64,000 nt of DNA from Salinicola halophilus (lineage in GTDB: Bacteria > Pseudomonadota > Gammaproteobacteria > Pseudomonadales > Halomonadaceae). Made by a program: the position numbers and the translations under genes. Position 1 is the stretch's first letter, and each line of letters opens with the position of its first letter. The notes below the pieces were generated by a model that saw only the letters and a list, made by a program, of their open reading frames with translations, had not been told where the DNA came from and ran no database searches. Shown here in pieces: positions 1 through 8,279 of the stretch. The stretch covers positions 595,007 to 659,006 of the forward strand of contig NZ_PZJV01000001.1 of the NCBI RefSeq assembly GCF_003206155.1, written 5' to 3'.

Positions 1-240
1 GACGTGCTCGGCGAGCTTGCGGAAGTGCGCATTGCACGGGGTGAGTTCCGACCAGGTATTGCAGATGCCGATGATCGGCTTGCCCGCGAACTCATGGTCC
101 GGAATGCCCTGGTTCTTCATCCAGCTGCGGTACATGAAACCGTTCTTGTCGGCGCGGCCGAACCACTCGGCGGAACGCAGTTTAACGCCCTGGCTCGCCG
201 CATCTTTCGCGTCCGGGTTATAGGACGATGAATCGCTCAT
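1..240 (-). CDS. IlvD/Edd-family aldonate dehydratase, likely L-arabonate dehydratase (5' end only)
   Basis: Only the first 80 codons are inside the window; the gene runs off the left edge. The N-terminus shows the family block GKPIIGICNTWSELTPCN, whose Cys60 matches a conserved iron-sulfur cluster ligand of dihydroxy-acid and sugar-acid dehydratases. The segment GFMYRSWMKNQG just before it is typical of the pentonate/hexonate branch rather than of IlvD of branched-chain amino-acid synthesis. The ATG at 240 has a GAGGAG ribosome site about 7 nt upstream. It lies 16 nt downstream of the GntP permease gene, so the two are probably cotranscribed. With the arabinose importer next door, dehydration of L-arabonate to 2-keto-3-deoxy-arabonate in the oxidative arabinose pathway is the most likely role. 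The exact substrate is inference. Confidence 0.85.
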   Translation of the reverse strand, partial: MSDSSSYNPDAKDAASQGVKLRSAEWFGRADKNGFMYRSWMKNQGIPDHEFAGKPIIGICNTWSELTPCNAHFRKLAEHV

Positions 241-256
241 GAAACTTCTCCTCGAA

Positions 257-1657
257 TCACAGTAGCGTGAACAACAGCCAGGCAAGCCCGAATGCCATCA
301 GTGAGATACCTGTCGAGACCACCGTCCATGTCTTGAGCATGGTTTGGGTATCGACGCCCAGAAACCGTCCTACCAGCCAGAACCCTGAATCGTTGACGTG
401 GGAGTAGCCGATGGCCCCGGCCACGATCGCGACCGTCACGCAGGCCGCCGGCAGCCCCGAGAGCGACGGCTCCGCCAGTACTACCGGCGCCATGATCCCC
501 GCCGCCGTGGTCCCCGCGACCGTCGCCGAGCCCTGTGCGACCCGGATCACCGCCGCGATCACGTAACCGGCGACAATCACCGGCAGCCCGAATGCTTGCA
601 GGCTCTCCGCGAGCGCGTCGCCGATGCCGCTGGCGGTGAGTACGCCGCCGAACATGCCACCGGCCCCGGTGATCAGAATGATGCTGCAGACCGGTGCCAG
701 CGCCTGCTCGACGACCTCGTTGATCGATGCCATGGCGCCGCCCCCGCCGCCACGGATCACCAGCAGCCACATCGCCACGCAGGTGCTGATGAGCATGGCG
801 ATGGGCGTTTCGCCGATCAGCGTGAGTGCCTGCACCAAGGCGTTGTCCCCCTGAATGGCGCCACCTTCGACCAGCGTCGAGAGCCCGGTGTTGAGAAAGA
901 TCAGCGCCAGCGGCAGCAGTAGCACCAGCAGCACCGTCTTGAAGCTCGGACGGCGCGCCGGTTCCACCTCGTCGTCTTCACCGCCCATCAGACTCGGCAC
1001 CGGCTGGAACGGCGTTCGGTTGGCGAGCAGCAGCGACAGCCGATAGCCCATCAGGTACCAGGTCGGCAGCCCCACGATGAGTGCCACGAACAGCACCTTA
1101 CCGATGTCCGCCTCCAGAAAGACCGCGGCGGCGACCGGTCCAGGATGCGGCGGCATCAGCGCGTGCATCACCAGAAACGCCCCGGCTGCCGGCAGCCCGT
1201 AGAGCAGCAGCGATGCCTTGAGCTCCCGCGCCACTGAGTAGATCACCGGCAGCATCACCACGAAGGCGGCATCCAGAAAGATCGGGAAGCCGAACAGCAG
1301 ACAGGCGATGGAGAGTCCGAGAGGCGCCTTCTCGCGCCCGAAGGCGCGGATCAGCGTATCCGCCAGCACGCGAGCGCCGCCGGATACCGCCACCAGCCGC
1401 CCGAGCACGGCGCCGAAACCGATCAGCAGTGCCACGTTACCCAGCGTGGTGCCGAAACCGTCGAGCAGCACCGGCAGCAGGTCGGCAACGGCGATGCCCG
1501 TCGCCAGCGCGGTGGCGATACTCACGATGACCAGCGCGAAGAACGGATGCAGTTTGATCTTGATGATCAGGACGAGAAGGACGGCAATGGCGAGCCCGGC
1601 GATCCCCATCAGCATGAGGGTGGGCAGAGCCGACGCCGTCGGTACCGTGTCTTGCAT
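257..1657 (-). CDS. GntP-family gluconate/aldonate:H+ symporter
   Basis: The product is a 466-residue inner-membrane permease made almost entirely of hydrophobic segments, the normal size for the GntP family. The start (ATG at 1657) has a GAGGAG site 6 nt upstream. The N-terminal run ending IIKIKLHPFFALVI and the segment GFGAVLGRLVAVSGGARVLAD are characteristic of this family, as is MPPHPGPVAAA near residue 168. GntP proteins import gluconate and related aldonates with protons. The gene precedes an aldonate dehydratase by 16 nt and follows an AraFGH-type importer, so the substrate may be arabonate or another sugar acid rather than gluconate. The 228 bp upstream hold a palindrome shared with other units of this locus. 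Confidence 0.88.
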   Translation of the reverse strand: MQDTVPTASALPTLMLMGIAGLAIAVLLVLIIKIKLHPFFALVIVSIATALATGIAVADLLPVLLDGFGTTLGNVALLIGFGAVLGRLVAVSGGARVLADTLIRAFGREKAPLGLSIACLLFGFPIFLDAAFVVMLPVIYSVARELKASLLLYGLPAAGAFLVMHALMPPHPGPVAAAVFLEADIGKVLFVALIVGLPTWYLMGYRLSLLLANRTPFQPVPSLMGGEDDEVEPARRPSFKTVLLVLLLPLALIFLNTGLSTLVEGGAIQGDNALVQALTLIGETPIAMLISTCVAMWLLVIRGGGGGAMASINEVVEQALAPVCSIILITGAGGMFGGVLTASGIGDALAESLQAFGLPVIVAGYVIAAVIRVAQGSATVAGTTAAGIMAPVVLAEPSLSGLPAACVTVAIVAGAIGYSHVNDSGFWLVGRFLGVDTQTMLKTWTVVSTGISLMAFGLAWLLFTLL

Positions 1658-1842
1658 GGCGGTCTCCTCGGCAGTGACGCTGCCGGTTACGATCGGTGGA
1701 AGTACCTCGCCACGTTATCCAGCCGACTCGATAACCGATAATGCCCACTCACGCAGACATTCATATCCAAACGCATATTAATGAGCGCGGTAGCGGATGA
1801 GCCGGGGCGGTCACACTTGCGCCCCGCCCTTTCACCACGACA

Positions 1843-1859
1843 AAAGTCGAAGACGATTT
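1843..1859. promoter_or_regulatory. Candidate operator, AAAGTCG-N4-CGATTT
   Basis: Near-palindrome about 185 bp upstream of the GntP permease start and just beyond the 3' end of araH. The same half-sites with the same 4-nt spacer recur upstream of araF (5769-5788), and a half-site lies upstream of the LysR gene (7244). Assignment to the local LysR regulator is inference. A weak hairpin at 1804-1825 (GGGGCG/CGCCCC) may mark the end of the araFGH transcript but lacks a T-run. Confidence 0.4.
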
Positions 1860-1885
1860 AGACCATCGTCGCGTGGTTCGTTGGC

Positions 1886-2890
1886 TCAGCCGCCGGCGCG
1901 TCGGCTCTGCTTCCAGCGGTCGAACATCACCGCCAGCAGCAGGATCGCCCCGCGAACCAGGTACTGATAGAACGTGGGGACGTTGAGCAATCCCATCGCG
2001 TTCTGCACACAGCCCATGATCAGTACCCCGACCAGAACGCCGGTGATCGAGGCGACCCCGCCGGCGAGCGAGACGCCGCCGAGTACGCAGGCGGAAATCA
2101 CCGCAAGCTCGAGCCCCTGAGAGGTATTGGGATCGCCCAGTCCCATACGCGAGGTGAGCAGTACCCCGGCGATGCCGGCCACCAGCCCCTGTAGCGCAAA
2201 GACCGTGATCTTGAGTCGGCGCACGTTGACCCCGGCGAGACTCGCTGCCTCGGCGTTACCGCCGGTGGCCAGCGTGTTGCGGCCGAACGCGGTCAGATTG
2301 AGCACCACGCCGAATACCAGGAAACAGCCGATCATGGTCCAGACCGGTAGCGTCAGGCCGAGAAAACTGGCGCTGCCCAGGTCGAAAAAGCCCGGCACGG
2401 TGATCATCACCGCGTCGCCGCCGGAGGTGATGTAGGCGAGTCCGCGAACGAACTCCATCGCCGCCAGCGTGGCGATCAGCGAGTTGATTCCGAAGCGTGC
2501 GACCACGAAACCGTTGAACGCGCCGACGGCGGCGCCGGCCGCGATCCCCACGGCGACGCCGATGAGCACGCTGCCGCTGGTCGAGGTCACCGTCGCGGCA
2601 ACGACCCCGGCGAACGCGACGATGGAGGCTACGGAGAGATCCACCTCGCCCAGCGCCAGCACCATCATCATGGTGGTGGCAATGGTGCCGATCAGCGTGA
2701 TCGACAGCAGCAGCCCGACGATATTGCGGCCGGTCAGGAAGTCCGGCACCAGCACCGACAGGCCGATGAACAGCAGAATGAATACCGCGATGAGCCCCGA
2801 GGTATCGAGCAGCGCTCGCAGCGGTTTCGGCAACCCCCGACGCCCTTCGGGAGCGGCGGCGCCGGCGGATGCGACTTTGTCACTGGACAT
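1886..2890 (-). CDS. araH: L-arabinose ABC transporter permease AraH
   Basis: 334-residue membrane permease of the BPD_transp_2 (ribose/arabinose/xylose) group. It forms the channel of the importer together with the AraG ATPase and the AraF binding protein. The segment TTMMMVLALGEVDLSVASIVAF, interrupted here only by normal variation, is the conserved region typical of AraH/RbsC permeases. I place the start at the ATG at 2890, which has AAGGAA 8 nt upstream. The longer frame to 2908 would need TTG and has no ribosome site. It is the third gene of araF-araG-araH and lies about 115 bp after araG. Arabinose specificity rests on the AraF and AraG resemblance; other monosaccharides are possible. 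Confidence 0.88.
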   Translation of the reverse strand: MSSDKVASAGAAAPEGRRGLPKPLRALLDTSGLIAVFILLFIGLSVLVPDFLTGRNIVGLLLSITLIGTIATTMMMVLALGEVDLSVASIVAFAGVVAATVTSTSGSVLIGVAVGIAAGAAVGAFNGFVVARFGINSLIATLAAMEFVRGLAYITSGGDAVMITVPGFFDLGSASFLGLTLPVWTMIGCFLVFGVVLNLTAFGRNTLATGGNAEAASLAGVNVRRLKITVFALQGLVAGIAGVLLTSRMGLGDPNTSQGLELAVISACVLGGVSLAGGVASITGVLVGVLIMGCVQNAMGLLNVPTFYQYLVRGAILLLAVMFDRWKQSRRAGG

Positions 2891-3005
2891 GACGACGGTT
2901 CCTTTCAATCAGTTCGGTAAGCGGACGATCGGTTCGATGAGCCGGCGCGCGGTCGGATGAGCGTGCACTCGGCCCGGTAAGCGGGGTGGCGTTGACGATG
3001 CCCCG

Positions 3006-4508
3006 TCATGCGGGAAGCGCGAGGCCGAGTAGACGCTCCGGTGTCGCCTCGTCGCGCGGCACGACATCGATGAGCTCGCCATCACGCATTACGCCAATGC
3101 GATCGCAGATCGAACTCACCTCCGCCAGATCGCTCGAGATGACCAGCACGCTCTTGCCCTGCTCGGCGAGGTCGTAGAGCAGCGAATAGATGTCCCGCCG
3201 CGCGCCGACGTCGATACCGCGGGTCGGCTCGTCCATGACGAACAGCTCGATCCGCTCGGCGAGCCAGCGCGACAGGATCACCTTCTGCTGATTGCCCCCC
3301 GACAGGTTGGCGATCGGCGTCTTCGGTCCCGGCGTCTTGATGCTCAGCCGGCGGATGTAGTCGCGGGTGTTCTCGGTCTCGCGCTTGGCGTTGCGAAAGA
3401 TCCCCCAGCGGCGGAAGAATCGGCGACAGCTGACGTTGAGATTGTCGGAGACGCTCGCCACCGGAAAGATGCCCTGTGACTTGCGGTCCTCCGGACACAT
3501 GGCGATGCCCGCGCGAATCGCCTCGCCCGCCGTCGAAAAACGCCGTGGCTGCCCGTCGAAGATCACGCGCCCACCGCTGGCCCGTTCGGCGCCGCAGACC
3601 AGGCGCATCAGTTCGCTACGCCCGGCGCCCACGAGGCCGAAAAGCCCCAGCACCTCGCCGCGATGAATCTCGAGACTGACGGGGGCACTGACGCCTCGCC
3701 CCTCGATCCCCTCGAGGCGCATCAGCACGTCGCCTCGCTGGCGCGAGCGGTAGCCGTAGACGTCGGCGATGTCTCGCCCCACCATCTCGCTGACGATCAG
3801 ATCGTTGTCGACACCGTCGAGGGTGTCGTGGGTGCGAATGTGGCGACCGTCGCGGAACACCGTCACCGCATCGCACATGTCGAACACCTCCTCCATGCGA
3901 TGGGTGACGTAGAGCACCACCCGGCCTTCGTCGCGAAGACGCGAGACGATCCGCTTGAGATGTCGGATCTCCTGCACCGACAGCGAACTGGTGGGCTCGT
4001 CGAAGGCGATGATCCGGGCGTCTCGCAGCAGTGCCCGGCCGATCTCGATCATCTGCTGCTGGCCGATGGAGAGCTCGCGTACCTTGGTCGAGGGATGAAT
4101 GCTCCCTTCGCCCAGTTCTTCGAGAATCGCCATCGCCCGCTCGCGCATCTGCCGACGGTCGATGAAGCCGCCGCGGGCCGGCAGCTGGCCCAGCAGCAGG
4201 TTTTCCGCCACCGAGAGATTGGGCGACAGCGTGAGTTCCTGATAGATGATCGCCACGCCCCTCGCCAACGCCTCCCGCGCGTTGGCGAAGACCACCGCTT
4301 CGTCGTCGATCCAGAGCTGGCCCGCGGTAACGCGATTGACCCCGCTCAAAACCTTGAGCAGCGTCGACTTGCCGGCGCCGTTCTCCCCCATCAGTGCGTG
4401 AACCTCTCCGCCACGCGCGGAAAAGCTCACCCCGTCGAGGGCCTTGACCCCGGGAAACTCGACGGTGATGCCGTCAACGCGCAGGCTCGCTTGCGCTCGT
4501 GCCATCAT
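3006..4508 (-). CDS. araG: L-arabinose ABC transporter ATP-binding protein AraG
   Basis: 500-residue tandem-ATPase subunit, the usual size for AraG/RbsA/MglA. The first nucleotide-binding domain has Walker [10 protein letters not shown] (about residues 42-50), signature LSIGQQQ and Walker [11 protein letters not shown]. The second has the degenerate Walker [10 protein letters not shown] normal for this family, signature LSGGNQQK and Walker [13 protein letters not shown]. It powers import through AraH of sugar delivered by AraF. Two adjacent ATGs exist at 4508 and 4505; the second is better spaced from a GGAGAG site, so the protein may begin one residue later. A 63-bp gap filled with three imperfect 19-bp repeats separates it from araF. 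Confidence 0.92.
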   Translation of the reverse strand: MMARAQASLRVDGITVEFPGVKALDGVSFSARGGEVHALMGENGAGKSTLLKVLSGVNRVTAGQLWIDDEAVVFANAREALARGVAIIYQELTLSPNLSVAENLLLGQLPARGGFIDRRQMRERAMAILEELGEGSIHPSTKVRELSIGQQQMIEIGRALLRDARIIAFDEPTSSLSVQEIRHLKRIVSRLRDEGRVVLYVTHRMEEVFDMCDAVTVFRDGRHIRTHDTLDGVDNDLIVSEMVGRDIADVYGYRSRQRGDVLMRLEGIEGRGVSAPVSLEIHRGEVLGLFGLVGAGRSELMRLVCGAERASGGRVIFDGQPRRFSTAGEAIRAGIAMCPEDRKSQGIFPVASVSDNLNVSCRRFFRRWGIFRNAKRETENTRDYIRRLSIKTPGPKTPIANLSGGNQQKVILSRWLAERIELFVMDEPTRGIDVGARRDIYSLLYDLAEQGKSVLVISSDLAEVSSICDRIGVMRDGELIDVVPRDEATPERLLGLALPA

Positions 4509-4512
4509 GGCT

Positions 4513-4569
4513 CTCCGCTCGGTTGATGACGCTCGACTCGGTTAATGCCGCTCCGCTCGGTTGGCGTGG
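4513..4569. repeat. Three imperfect 19-bp tandem units between araF and araG
   Basis: Units 4513-4531, 4532-4550 and 4551-4569 all follow the pattern CTC(C/G)(G/A)CTCGGTT(G/A)ATG.CG, with the third diverging at its end. Similar but looser CGGTTCGATGAG-like units fill the araG-araH gap (about 2935-2990). They sit just after the araF stop. Spacers after binding-protein genes often stabilise the upstream mRNA; that role here is only a guess. Confidence 0.5.
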
Positions 4570-4571
4570 GA

Positions 4572-5561
4572 TCACAGCCCAAGCTCGTCACGCACCTGCT
4601 GCCAGTTGTCGCGGGTCATCAGTTCGCCGGTGGTCTCGGTGTTGGCCGGCGGCATGTCGTCTTCGGTGATCCAGGTGTAGAGATTCTCCGCGCTCTGGCG
4701 CCCATGCATGGTCGAACTCACCGCCACGGTGCCGTAGAAGCCGGTCTGGCTCTGGCGCTGGAACTCCGCGAAGGCCGCGCCCGAGCCGTTGATGCCCACC
4801 CCGATGACGTCCTCCGGTGCCAGACCGTACTGCTCGCTGGCGCGTACCCCGCCGAGCACGCTCTCTTCGTTGAGGGCATAGATCACCCAGTGCTCGTAGT
4901 CGGCATTTTTCGAGAACACCGGTGAGGCGGCGGCGAATCCACTGCTGGTGTCGGTGTTCTGCTGCGGCGCATCGAAGATGTGACTTTCATCGAAGCCCGA
5001 CTCGACCAGCGCATCGGTGGCACCGTCGGTGCGTTCCTTGGCGGTCGGCAACTCGTTGTTGCTGAGTCGCAGCGCCGCGACGCTATCCATGTCCCAACCG
5101 CGCGCTTCCATCTCGGCGGCGATCGCGTCACCCACCTGCCGACCGATCTTGTAGCCCGACATGCCCAGGTGCGGCACGTCCGCCATCGGCTCGCCGTTGG
5201 CGCCGACGAACTGATCGTCGACGGTGACTACCTTCATGCCGTACTGCTTGGCACGATTCATGATGGCCGGCCCCAAACGAACGTCCGGCGGGCAGATCAC
5301 GAAACCGTCGGCGCCCTGGGAGTTGAGGTTGTCGATGGCGCTGAGCACTTGCTGGCCATCTTCTCCGGCCAGTCGCACCACCTCGAAGCCCTCTTCCTGA
5401 CCGAGCTTCGTCGCCGCGTCCTGCTCGTTGATGAACCAGGCTTGCTCGGGTTTCTTGACGATGAAGCCGATCTTGACGTCGTCCTGAGAGTGGGCCCCGC
5501 CGATTCCGAGACCCACGGAGATGCTCAAAGCGAGTAGCGAACGTTGGAAGGCACGGTTCAT
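4572..5561 (-). CDS. araF: Periplasmic L-arabinose-binding protein AraF
   Basis: 329 residues, the length of Escherichia coli AraF. A clear Sec signal peptide occupies about residues 1-26 (basic start, hydrophobic LLALSISVGLGIGG, AHSQ cleavage region). The mature part begins DVKIGFIVKKPEQAWFINE, typical of the type-I periplasmic sugar-binding fold, and later has VICPPDVRLGPAI and VVTVDDQFVGANGE, both AraF-like. It captures the sugar in the periplasm for AraG/AraH. The ATG at 5561 has an excellent GGAGG site 6 nt upstream. It is the first gene of the importer operon, and its 350-bp upstream region holds the candidate operator. Glucose/galactose binding proteins are more distant alternatives. 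Confidence 0.92.
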   Translation of the reverse strand: MNRAFQRSLLALSISVGLGIGGAHSQDDVKIGFIVKKPEQAWFINEQDAATKLGQEEGFEVVRLAGEDGQQVLSAIDNLNSQGADGFVICPPDVRLGPAIMNRAKQYGMKVVTVDDQFVGANGEPMADVPHLGMSGYKIGRQVGDAIAAEMEARGWDMDSVAALRLSNNELPTAKERTDGATDALVESGFDESHIFDAPQQNTDTSSGFAAASPVFSKNADYEHWVIYALNEESVLGGVRASEQYGLAPEDVIGVGINGSGAAFAEFQRQSQTGFYGTVAVSSTMHGRQSAENLYTWITEDDMPPANTETTGELMTRDNWQQVRDELGL

Positions 5562-5765
5562 GGTTGTCCTCCGCCCTGTCGGGCTCGATTGTTATGGACG
5601 GCAGAGACTGCCGGTGCTTCTGCCTTGGGTACGCTGCGACGATAAGAGCGAGGTCAATAACCGCCTAATATTCAAACCGCCGTTCGCCGATACCGTTTTG
5701 TATATCGCTCTTCGCGAGCCCAGGTATTCAGCCCCGCGCCAGCCGGCAGGCGGCGTTCTCCGACA

Positions 5766-5791
5766 GACCAAAGTCGCCCTCGACTTTGGTC
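5766..5791. promoter_or_regulatory. Perfect palindrome GACCAAAGTCG-N4-CGACTTTGGTC, candidate operator
   Basis: Two exact 11-bp arms (5766-5776 and 5781-5791) with a CCCT spacer. The core AAAGTCG-N4-CGACTTT is also found, slightly degraded, at 1843-1859 and as a half-site at 7244-7250. It lies about 205 bp upstream of the araF start, which suits a LysR-type or other dimeric regulator of the arabinose locus. There is no T-run on either side, so a terminator is less likely. Confidence 0.5.
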
Positions 5792-5810
5792 AGGCGTGAT
5801 CCCGGCGCAC

Positions 5811-5834
5811 AAAAAAACCGCCCGGGCGGGCGGT
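5811..5834 (-). terminator. Rho-independent terminator of the aldose epimerase gene
   Basis: Read on the minus strand, ACCGCCCG and CGGGCGGT form a GC-rich stem with a very short loop, followed immediately by a run of seven T. It lies about 80 bp after the epimerase stop codon. Confidence 0.8.
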
Positions 5835-5911
5835 CCTTGGCGGCACGAATGATCGCACCGCGCCTGGGTCGGGCGCCCGTCACACCTTGGGGTACCACGG
5901 GCGAGCCAGGA

Positions 5912-7126
5912 TCAGGGCAGATTGTCCTCGGTCGAGAAGCGATAGACCGTCTGGCTGTGGTAGGTCTCGTCGGGTTCGACACGCGTCGAGGGGAAATTCG
6001 ACTGATTGGGAGAGTTGGGAAAGTGCTGGGTCTCCAGCGCCAATCCCGAACGGAGAACGTAGGGTTGGCCGCTCTTGCCGACCAGCGTGCCGTCGAGGAA
6101 GTTGCCCGAGTAGAACTGCAGGCCCGGCTCGGTGGTTTCCACTTCCAGAACGCGACCGCTGTTGGGTTCGACCACCCGCGCCGCTCGCGTCAGCGTTTGT
6201 GGCGCCGCGGCATTCTTGATGAGCACGAAATTGTGATCGTAGCCCTTGCCGTAGGCGAGCTGGGTATCGCGCTGCCCCAGCCGTGACCCGATCGTCGTCG
6301 GCGTCTGGAAGTCGAACGGCGTCCCCGCGACCGGTGCGATCTCGCCGGTGGGAATCAGCGTCTCGTCGACCGGCGTGTAGGCACTGGCGTTGATGGTGAG
6401 CTGATGATCGAGAATGCTCGGGTTGCCTTCGCCGGCGAGGTTGAAATAGCTGTGCTGAGTGAGGTTCACCGGCGTTGTCTTGCTGGTCCGCGCGCGGTAG
6501 TCGATCACCAGCGCATCGTCATCGGTGAGCGTGTAGGTGACGCGGGTGGCGAGCTCACCGGGAAATCCCTGCTCGCCGTCGGGGCTGGTGTAGGTCATTA
6601 CCACCCCGCGGCCATCGGAGCTCGAGAAGGGCTGGGCGTTCCAGAGTTTCTGATTGAAGCCTTCGTTGCCGCCGTGGAGCGTGTTCGGGCCGTCGTTGGT
6701 GGGCAGCTGGTAGGTCTGGCCGTCGACGGCGAATCGACCGTCGGCGATACGATTGCCGTAGCGGCCGATCAGGGCACCAAAGTAGGGGTTGGCTTGACGA
6801 TAGGTGGGTGAGAGATAATCGCCGAGCGAGTCGAACCCGAGAACGATATCGTCCATGCGGCCGTAACGATCCGGCGTCTCCAACGACAGGATGATCCCGC
6901 CGTAATTGATCACCCGCATCTCGATGCCGTTGGCATTGGTGATCGTGTAGCACTCGACGCTGCGACCATCCGGCAGTGTACCGAACCCGGACTGCTCGAT
7001 GCCCGCCGGCAGCATCGAAGACATGCCCCCGCTGCCACCGCCCGTTGCAGCAACGGCCGAACCGGCGGCAATCGTCGCCAGTGACAGTCCGACCCCCATC
7101 GACCAAGAAAAAGCGAGATGTTTCAT
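5912..7126 (-). CDS. galM: Aldose 1-epimerase (galactose mutarotase), exported
   Basis: 404 residues, longer than the cytoplasmic E. coli enzyme because of an N-terminal signal peptide (MKHLAFSWSMGVGLSLATIA..., cleaved near AVAA). Family motifs are GRYGNRIADGRF (sugar-binding Arg), NLTQHSYFNLAG with the catalytic His, and GLALETQHFPNSPNQ with the catalytic Glu. It interconverts alpha and beta anomers of aldoses, here presumably in the periplasm so that the AraF importer or a periplasmic dehydrogenase gets the right anomer. I chose the ATG at 7126, which has GAGGGG 6 nt upstream; an in-frame GTG at 7150 would spoil the signal peptide. It is divergent from the LysR gene, with about 140 bp shared between them. 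Confidence 0.9.
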   Translation of the reverse strand: MKHLAFSWSMGVGLSLATIAAGSAVAATGGGSGGMSSMLPAGIEQSGFGTLPDGRSVECYTITNANGIEMRVINYGGIILSLETPDRYGRMDDIVLGFDSLGDYLSPTYRQANPYFGALIGRYGNRIADGRFAVDGQTYQLPTNDGPNTLHGGNEGFNQKLWNAQPFSSSDGRGVVMTYTSPDGEQGFPGELATRVTYTLTDDDALVIDYRARTSKTTPVNLTQHSYFNLAGEGNPSILDHQLTINASAYTPVDETLIPTGEIAPVAGTPFDFQTPTTIGSRLGQRDTQLAYGKGYDHNFVLIKNAAAPQTLTRAARVVEPNSGRVLEVETTEPGLQFYSGNFLDGTLVGKSGQPYVLRSGLALETQHFPNSPNQSNFPSTRVEPDETYHSQTVYRFSTEDNLP

Positions 7127-7243
7127 GGAAGACCCCTCGACGTTTGACACGGTGAAGCCGCGGCGAATGCCGGCTTCGGAATTTTCAAACTAGCCGCTGC
7201 TCGGTGAGTTGGCTACGCCGGAAAGCCGTTTCCACACTGAACC

Positions 7244-7260
7244 AAAGTCGAACCGTCGAG
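7244..7260. promoter_or_regulatory. Candidate operator half-site upstream of the LysR gene
   Basis: CCAAAGTCGAACCGTCGAG contains one intact AAAGTCG half of the palindrome seen at 5766-5791, with a poor second half. It ends 8 bp before the LysR start codon and lies about 120 bp upstream of the divergent epimerase gene, a position compatible with autoregulation. Confidence 0.3.
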
Positions 7261-7268
7261 GTAACGTC

Positions 7269-8240
7269 ATGCGCTCTCGCTCCAACCATCTCCTGGCCCC
7301 CGACTGGTTCCTCAACGTCCGGCTCAAGTTCCGACACCTGCAGCTGTTCGTGGCGCTGGACGAGTGCCGCAACCTGCACCGGGCCGCCGAGCGCCTGGGT
7401 ATGAGTCAGCCGGCGGCATCGAAGCTGCTGGGCGATCTCGAAGCGCTGCTCGGGGTGACGCTGTTCGAGCGTCACTCCCGCGGCGTCACGCCCAACTGGT
7501 ACGGCGAGAGCCTGATCCGGCACGCTCACGCCATGCTCACCTCGCTGACCCAGGCCAGCGACGAGATCAACGCGCTCAGGGAGGGCAACGCGGGCACCGT
7601 TTCCATCGGCACGGTGATGGCGCCGGCGGTGACGCTGCTGGCGACGGCAGTCGAGCGGGTGCACCGCGAAGCGCCCCACCTGCAGGTCAACATCGACGTC
7701 GACGTCAGCCGCCAGCTGGTGCCGCGCCTGCGAGCCGGCGCCTACGACTTCGCCATCGCCCGCATCCCCGCCGACATGCCGGCGAGCGATTTCGTCTTCG
7801 AGGAGATCGGCGAGGAAGCCCTGTGTGCGGTGTGCCGCGCCGACCATCCGCTGGCGGACACGCCGATCAACGATCCTCGAGCGCTGAGTCCATACCCGTG
7901 GGTGCTGCAGCCCACCGGCTCGCTGATGCGCCAGCGCGTCGAGCACCTTTTCTTGCACTTCGACTCACCGCCACCGGCGCGAATCATCAACACGCCGGAC
8001 ATCTACATGGCCTTGGCGATGGTCGACAAGTCCGATGCGATCACCGTGACGACGCGCGAGGTCGCGGAGCTGCTCTGCCGCCAGCCCCGCTTTGCGATTC
8101 TCGCCCTGCCGGAAGCGCTCAGCGTCCAGCCTTACGGACTGATCAGCCTTCGCGAGCGTCGCATGTCGCCGGGAGCGGCGAGACTGATGAGCACGCTGCA
8201 CCGAATGGTGCGCGAGAGCCAGGCCTCGCCCGCGGTCTGA
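7269..8240 (+). CDS. LysR-family regulator, GbpR/galactose-arabinose type
   Basis: 323-residue LysR-type regulator. The N-terminal winged helix-turn-helix reads RHLQLFVALDECRNLHRAAE followed by SQPAASKLLGDLEALLG (about residues 18-65). The rest is the periplasmic-binding-like effector domain with the start VSIGTVMAPAVTLL. The opening LAPDWFLNVRLKFRHL resembles GbpR, the regulator of a sugar-binding protein in Azospirillum. I chose the ATG at 7269, preceded by GAGGT, over an in-frame ATG at 7209 without a ribosome site. Position between the epimerase and the importer genes suggests it controls this sugar locus and responds to arabinose, galactose or a derivative. Confidence 0.87.
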   Translation: MRSRSNHLLAPDWFLNVRLKFRHLQLFVALDECRNLHRAAERLGMSQPAASKLLGDLEALLGVTLFERHSRGVTPNWYGESLIRHAHAMLTSLTQASDEINALREGNAGTVSIGTVMAPAVTLLATAVERVHREAPHLQVNIDVDVSRQLVPRLRAGAYDFAIARIPADMPASDFVFEEIGEEALCAVCRADHPLADTPINDPRALSPYPWVLQPTGSLMRQRVEHLFLHFDSPPPARIINTPDIYMALAMVDKSDAITVTTREVAELLCRQPRFAILALPEALSVQPYGLISLRERRMSPGAARLMSTLHRMVRESQASPAV

Positions 8241-8279
8241 TCCCGGACGCCCCGGGGCTCAAGTACCGGCTGCCAGCTT

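Larger units (their letters stand above)
5562..5911. other. araF upstream region (no gene)
   Basis: This 350-bp stretch separates araF (transcribed leftwards) from the 3' end of the aldose epimerase gene. It is relatively A/T-rich around 5655-5705, where the araF promoter probably lies, including an ATATTCAAACCGC element at 5668-5680 that resembles elements upstream of the GntP gene (1763-1774) and the epimerase (7173-7186). It also holds a perfect palindrome (5766-5791) and the epimerase terminator (5811-5834). I see no convincing coding sequence. Confidence 0.6.
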
